Positions 12,834-13,867 of a stretch of DNA of 13,867 nucleotides are shown one piece after another. Numbering within the stretch: position 1 is the stretch's first letter; each line of letters begins with the position of its first letter. Under the pieces are notes generated by a model that worked only from the letters and a program-made list of their open reading frames with translations, was not told the DNA's origin and searched no databases. Source of the stretch: CAVPHV01 sp963704825 (GTDB lineage: Bacteria > Actinomycetota > Acidimicrobiia > Spongiisociales > UBA5794); contig CAVPHV010000024.1 in assembly GCA_963704825.1 (NCBI GenBank), positions 1 through 13,867 of the forward strand. Reading direction: 5' to 3'. A program made the position numbers and the translations under genes.

Positions 12834-13867
12834 ATGGCCGACTCTGTGGGGTCTGGCACTTGCGCTGGCATTCGTTGGAGTCAAGTGATCCTGATTGCGT
12901 TGTTCGTGGGCGGCGCCGTCATTGGCACTGCCTCGGCCTCGCTGGCCTACTCATTTCGCAAGAGTGGTTGCGATGGGCGTGACGCCATGTTCTATACCTT
13001 CCAGGTCGGTCCTTGGACGAGTGCACGCGAGTCGTGGTTCAACACTGCCGCGAGTGCGTGGGACGAGATAAGGGCGCCGGGAGCTACGACGTTCACGTCG
13101 AGCGGCGAAGGTGGAGTCATCGATATTCACATCGACGACCTGCCGGGTTTGCTCGGACGAACCAACTGTGGTCCGTTTGGCGACCTGGTCAGCATCGTGT
13201 TCTCCGACGAACCCAGTCTCATCGACAACCAGAGCAAGTTCACCACGGTCGCCATGCATGAGGTTGGCCATAGCCACGGGGTTTCGCACGCAGGCAACGG
13301 AGACGCGGCGTCTCCTGCTCTCATGAAGTGCAGTACCTCGCCTGGGCAATCGATCGTTACCGATGATGCTGCAGCGCTTGGCGCTGTTTTCAGCGAGGCG
13401 AGCTTTCATGCGAACCCGTCGTTTGAGAACGGTACCGATTTCTGGGGCAGTGCGGCAGGAGGGTATGCGACTTCCAAGACAGGTGGCGCAGCGAAGGGGT
13501 CGAAGTATGCTCGGTTGTCGGGTGCCCAGGGCGGGTACATATCGCAGACTCTGCGTGTCTCAAAGGTGACCGACACCTCCGACAACGAGGATCCGCTCGG
13601 GTTGCGCCCGCAGGTCCAGTACCGGCGGGTTTCGGGAAGCAACGGTTCTTTCACGATGGAGGTCTGGGTCCAGAAATACAACTACCAGGTGTCGGCCGAC
13701 CTCGGCTGTCGCTATCGAGGTGTCAGCACCGGGTACGGGGATGGACCCGTAGCCCTCTCTGACGACGACCCAATGGGACCGAAGAAGGTTGGTACCTTCT
13801 ACCTGAAGAGGTCGAAGACATACTCGCCCTCGAGCACAACTCAGTGGACCGCCGGATCCGACAGCCC
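12834..13867 (+). CDS. Exported metzincin-type zinc metalloprotease, 3' end outside window
   Basis: An open frame from ATG 12834 (GGGAAGGGAAG just upstream) runs to the window edge with no stop: 344 codons so far. A hydrophobic segment (about 18-38, ending TASASLAYS) is a signal peptide or anchor. The protease domain spans about 45-190. The zinc site is HEVGHSHGVSH: His142, Glu143, His146, His148 (not conserved), Gly149 and His152 fit HExxHxxGxxH. The Met-turn is ALM (Met164). After residue 190 a second domain begins NPSFENGTDFWGSA, the typical start of jelly-roll carbohydrate- or surface-binding domains. It resembles matrixin-like (M10/M57 type) proteases that digest external proteins. Third codon positions are visibly less GC-rich than in tig or clpX and include ATA and TCA, which suggests transfer. 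Confidence 0.88.
   Translation, partial: MADSVGSGTCAGIRWSQVILIALFVGGAVIGTASASLAYSFRKSGCDGRDAMFYTFQVGPWTSARESWFNTAASAWDEIRAPGATTFTSSGEGGVIDIHIDDLPGLLGRTNCGPFGDLVSIVFSDEPSLIDNQSKFTTVAMHEVGHSHGVSHAGNGDAASPALMKCSTSPGQSIVTDDAAALGAVFSEASFHANPSFENGTDFWGSAAGGYATSKTGGAAKGSKYARLSGAQGGYISQTLRVSKVTDTSDNEDPLGLRPQVQYRRVSGSNGSFTMEVWVQKYNYQVSADLGCRYRGVSTGYGDGPVALSDDDPMGPKKVGTFYLKRSKTYSPSSTTQWTAGSDS

Noticed and set aside
12504..12884. 126-codon minus-strand frame over the toxin gene end and the repeat
   Set aside because: It is antisense to MazF, crosses the hairpin repeat and has no family pattern.

Overview
The window looks like a chromosomal segment of a high-GC actinobacterium. The support is the GC-rich codon use with GTG/TTG starts, the tig-clpP-clpX order next to a tRNA cluster, an ECF sigma/anti-sigma pair, an Nei-type Fpg/Nei glycosylase, and Thr/Pro/Ala-rich linkers of the TTTTTAPP kind in exported proteins. 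Those linkers would fit Acidimicrobiia, but this placement is inferred from style, not from a phylogeny.

Layout. (1) Positions 1-664 hold a cut tRNA-Leu-like gene (minus) and a complete tRNA-Lys(CTT) (minus). Between them are about 550 bp without a credible gene: a 67-bp direct repeat that includes the last 17 bases of tRNA-Lys, two tandem copies of a ~104-bp unit, and an intrinsic terminator. It reads like the remnant of an insertion at the tRNA-Lys 3' end. (2) Positions 692-3328 hold a minus-strand HTH protein with a possible LAGLIDADG-like domain, then a divergent ECF sigma factor overlapping a membrane-anchored anti-sigma-like protein. An ECF-type promoter (GGAAC-N17-CGTC) lies just upstream of the sigma gene. 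(3) Positions 3344-3854 hold tRNA-Pro (minus), then tRNA-Gly, tRNA-Arg and tRNA-His (plus). (4) Positions 3937-7287 hold tig, clpP and clpX, the conserved protein-folding and degradation block. A lipoprotein serine hydrolase (7290-8510) and a small three-helix membrane protein (8564-8944) follow.

(5) Positions 8946-11926, all on the minus strand, hold a DUF1801 protein, a glycoside hydrolase of the five-bladed beta-propeller type broken by a one-base frameshift in a G tract, a 52-codon N-terminal remnant of an amidohydrolase, and an Nei-family DNA glycosylase. (6) Positions 11956-12725 hold an RHH antitoxin/MazF-type toxin operon bracketed by two direct copies of a ~50-bp hairpin-forming repeat. 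Its promoter predicts a leaderless mRNA and overlaps a palindrome. (7) From 12834 to the window end is a large open frame with no stop in the window. It encodes an exported metzincin-type zinc protease (HEVGHSHGVSH plus a Met-turn) followed by a probable beta-sandwich domain. A near-perfect DosR/DevR-like box (GGGACTTTGGTCCC) lies 64 bp upstream of its start.

Regions 3 and 4 are ordinary core genome. Regions 1, 5, 6 and 7 show the accessory signals: duplicated tRNA end, decayed genes, repeat-flanked toxin-antitoxin and the exported protease. No complete new multi-gene defence or biosynthetic system is evident. The most interesting items are the DosR-like box with the protease, the repeat-flanked toxin-antitoxin cassette, the tRNA-Lys duplication, and the frameshifted hydrolase beside an amidohydrolase stub.
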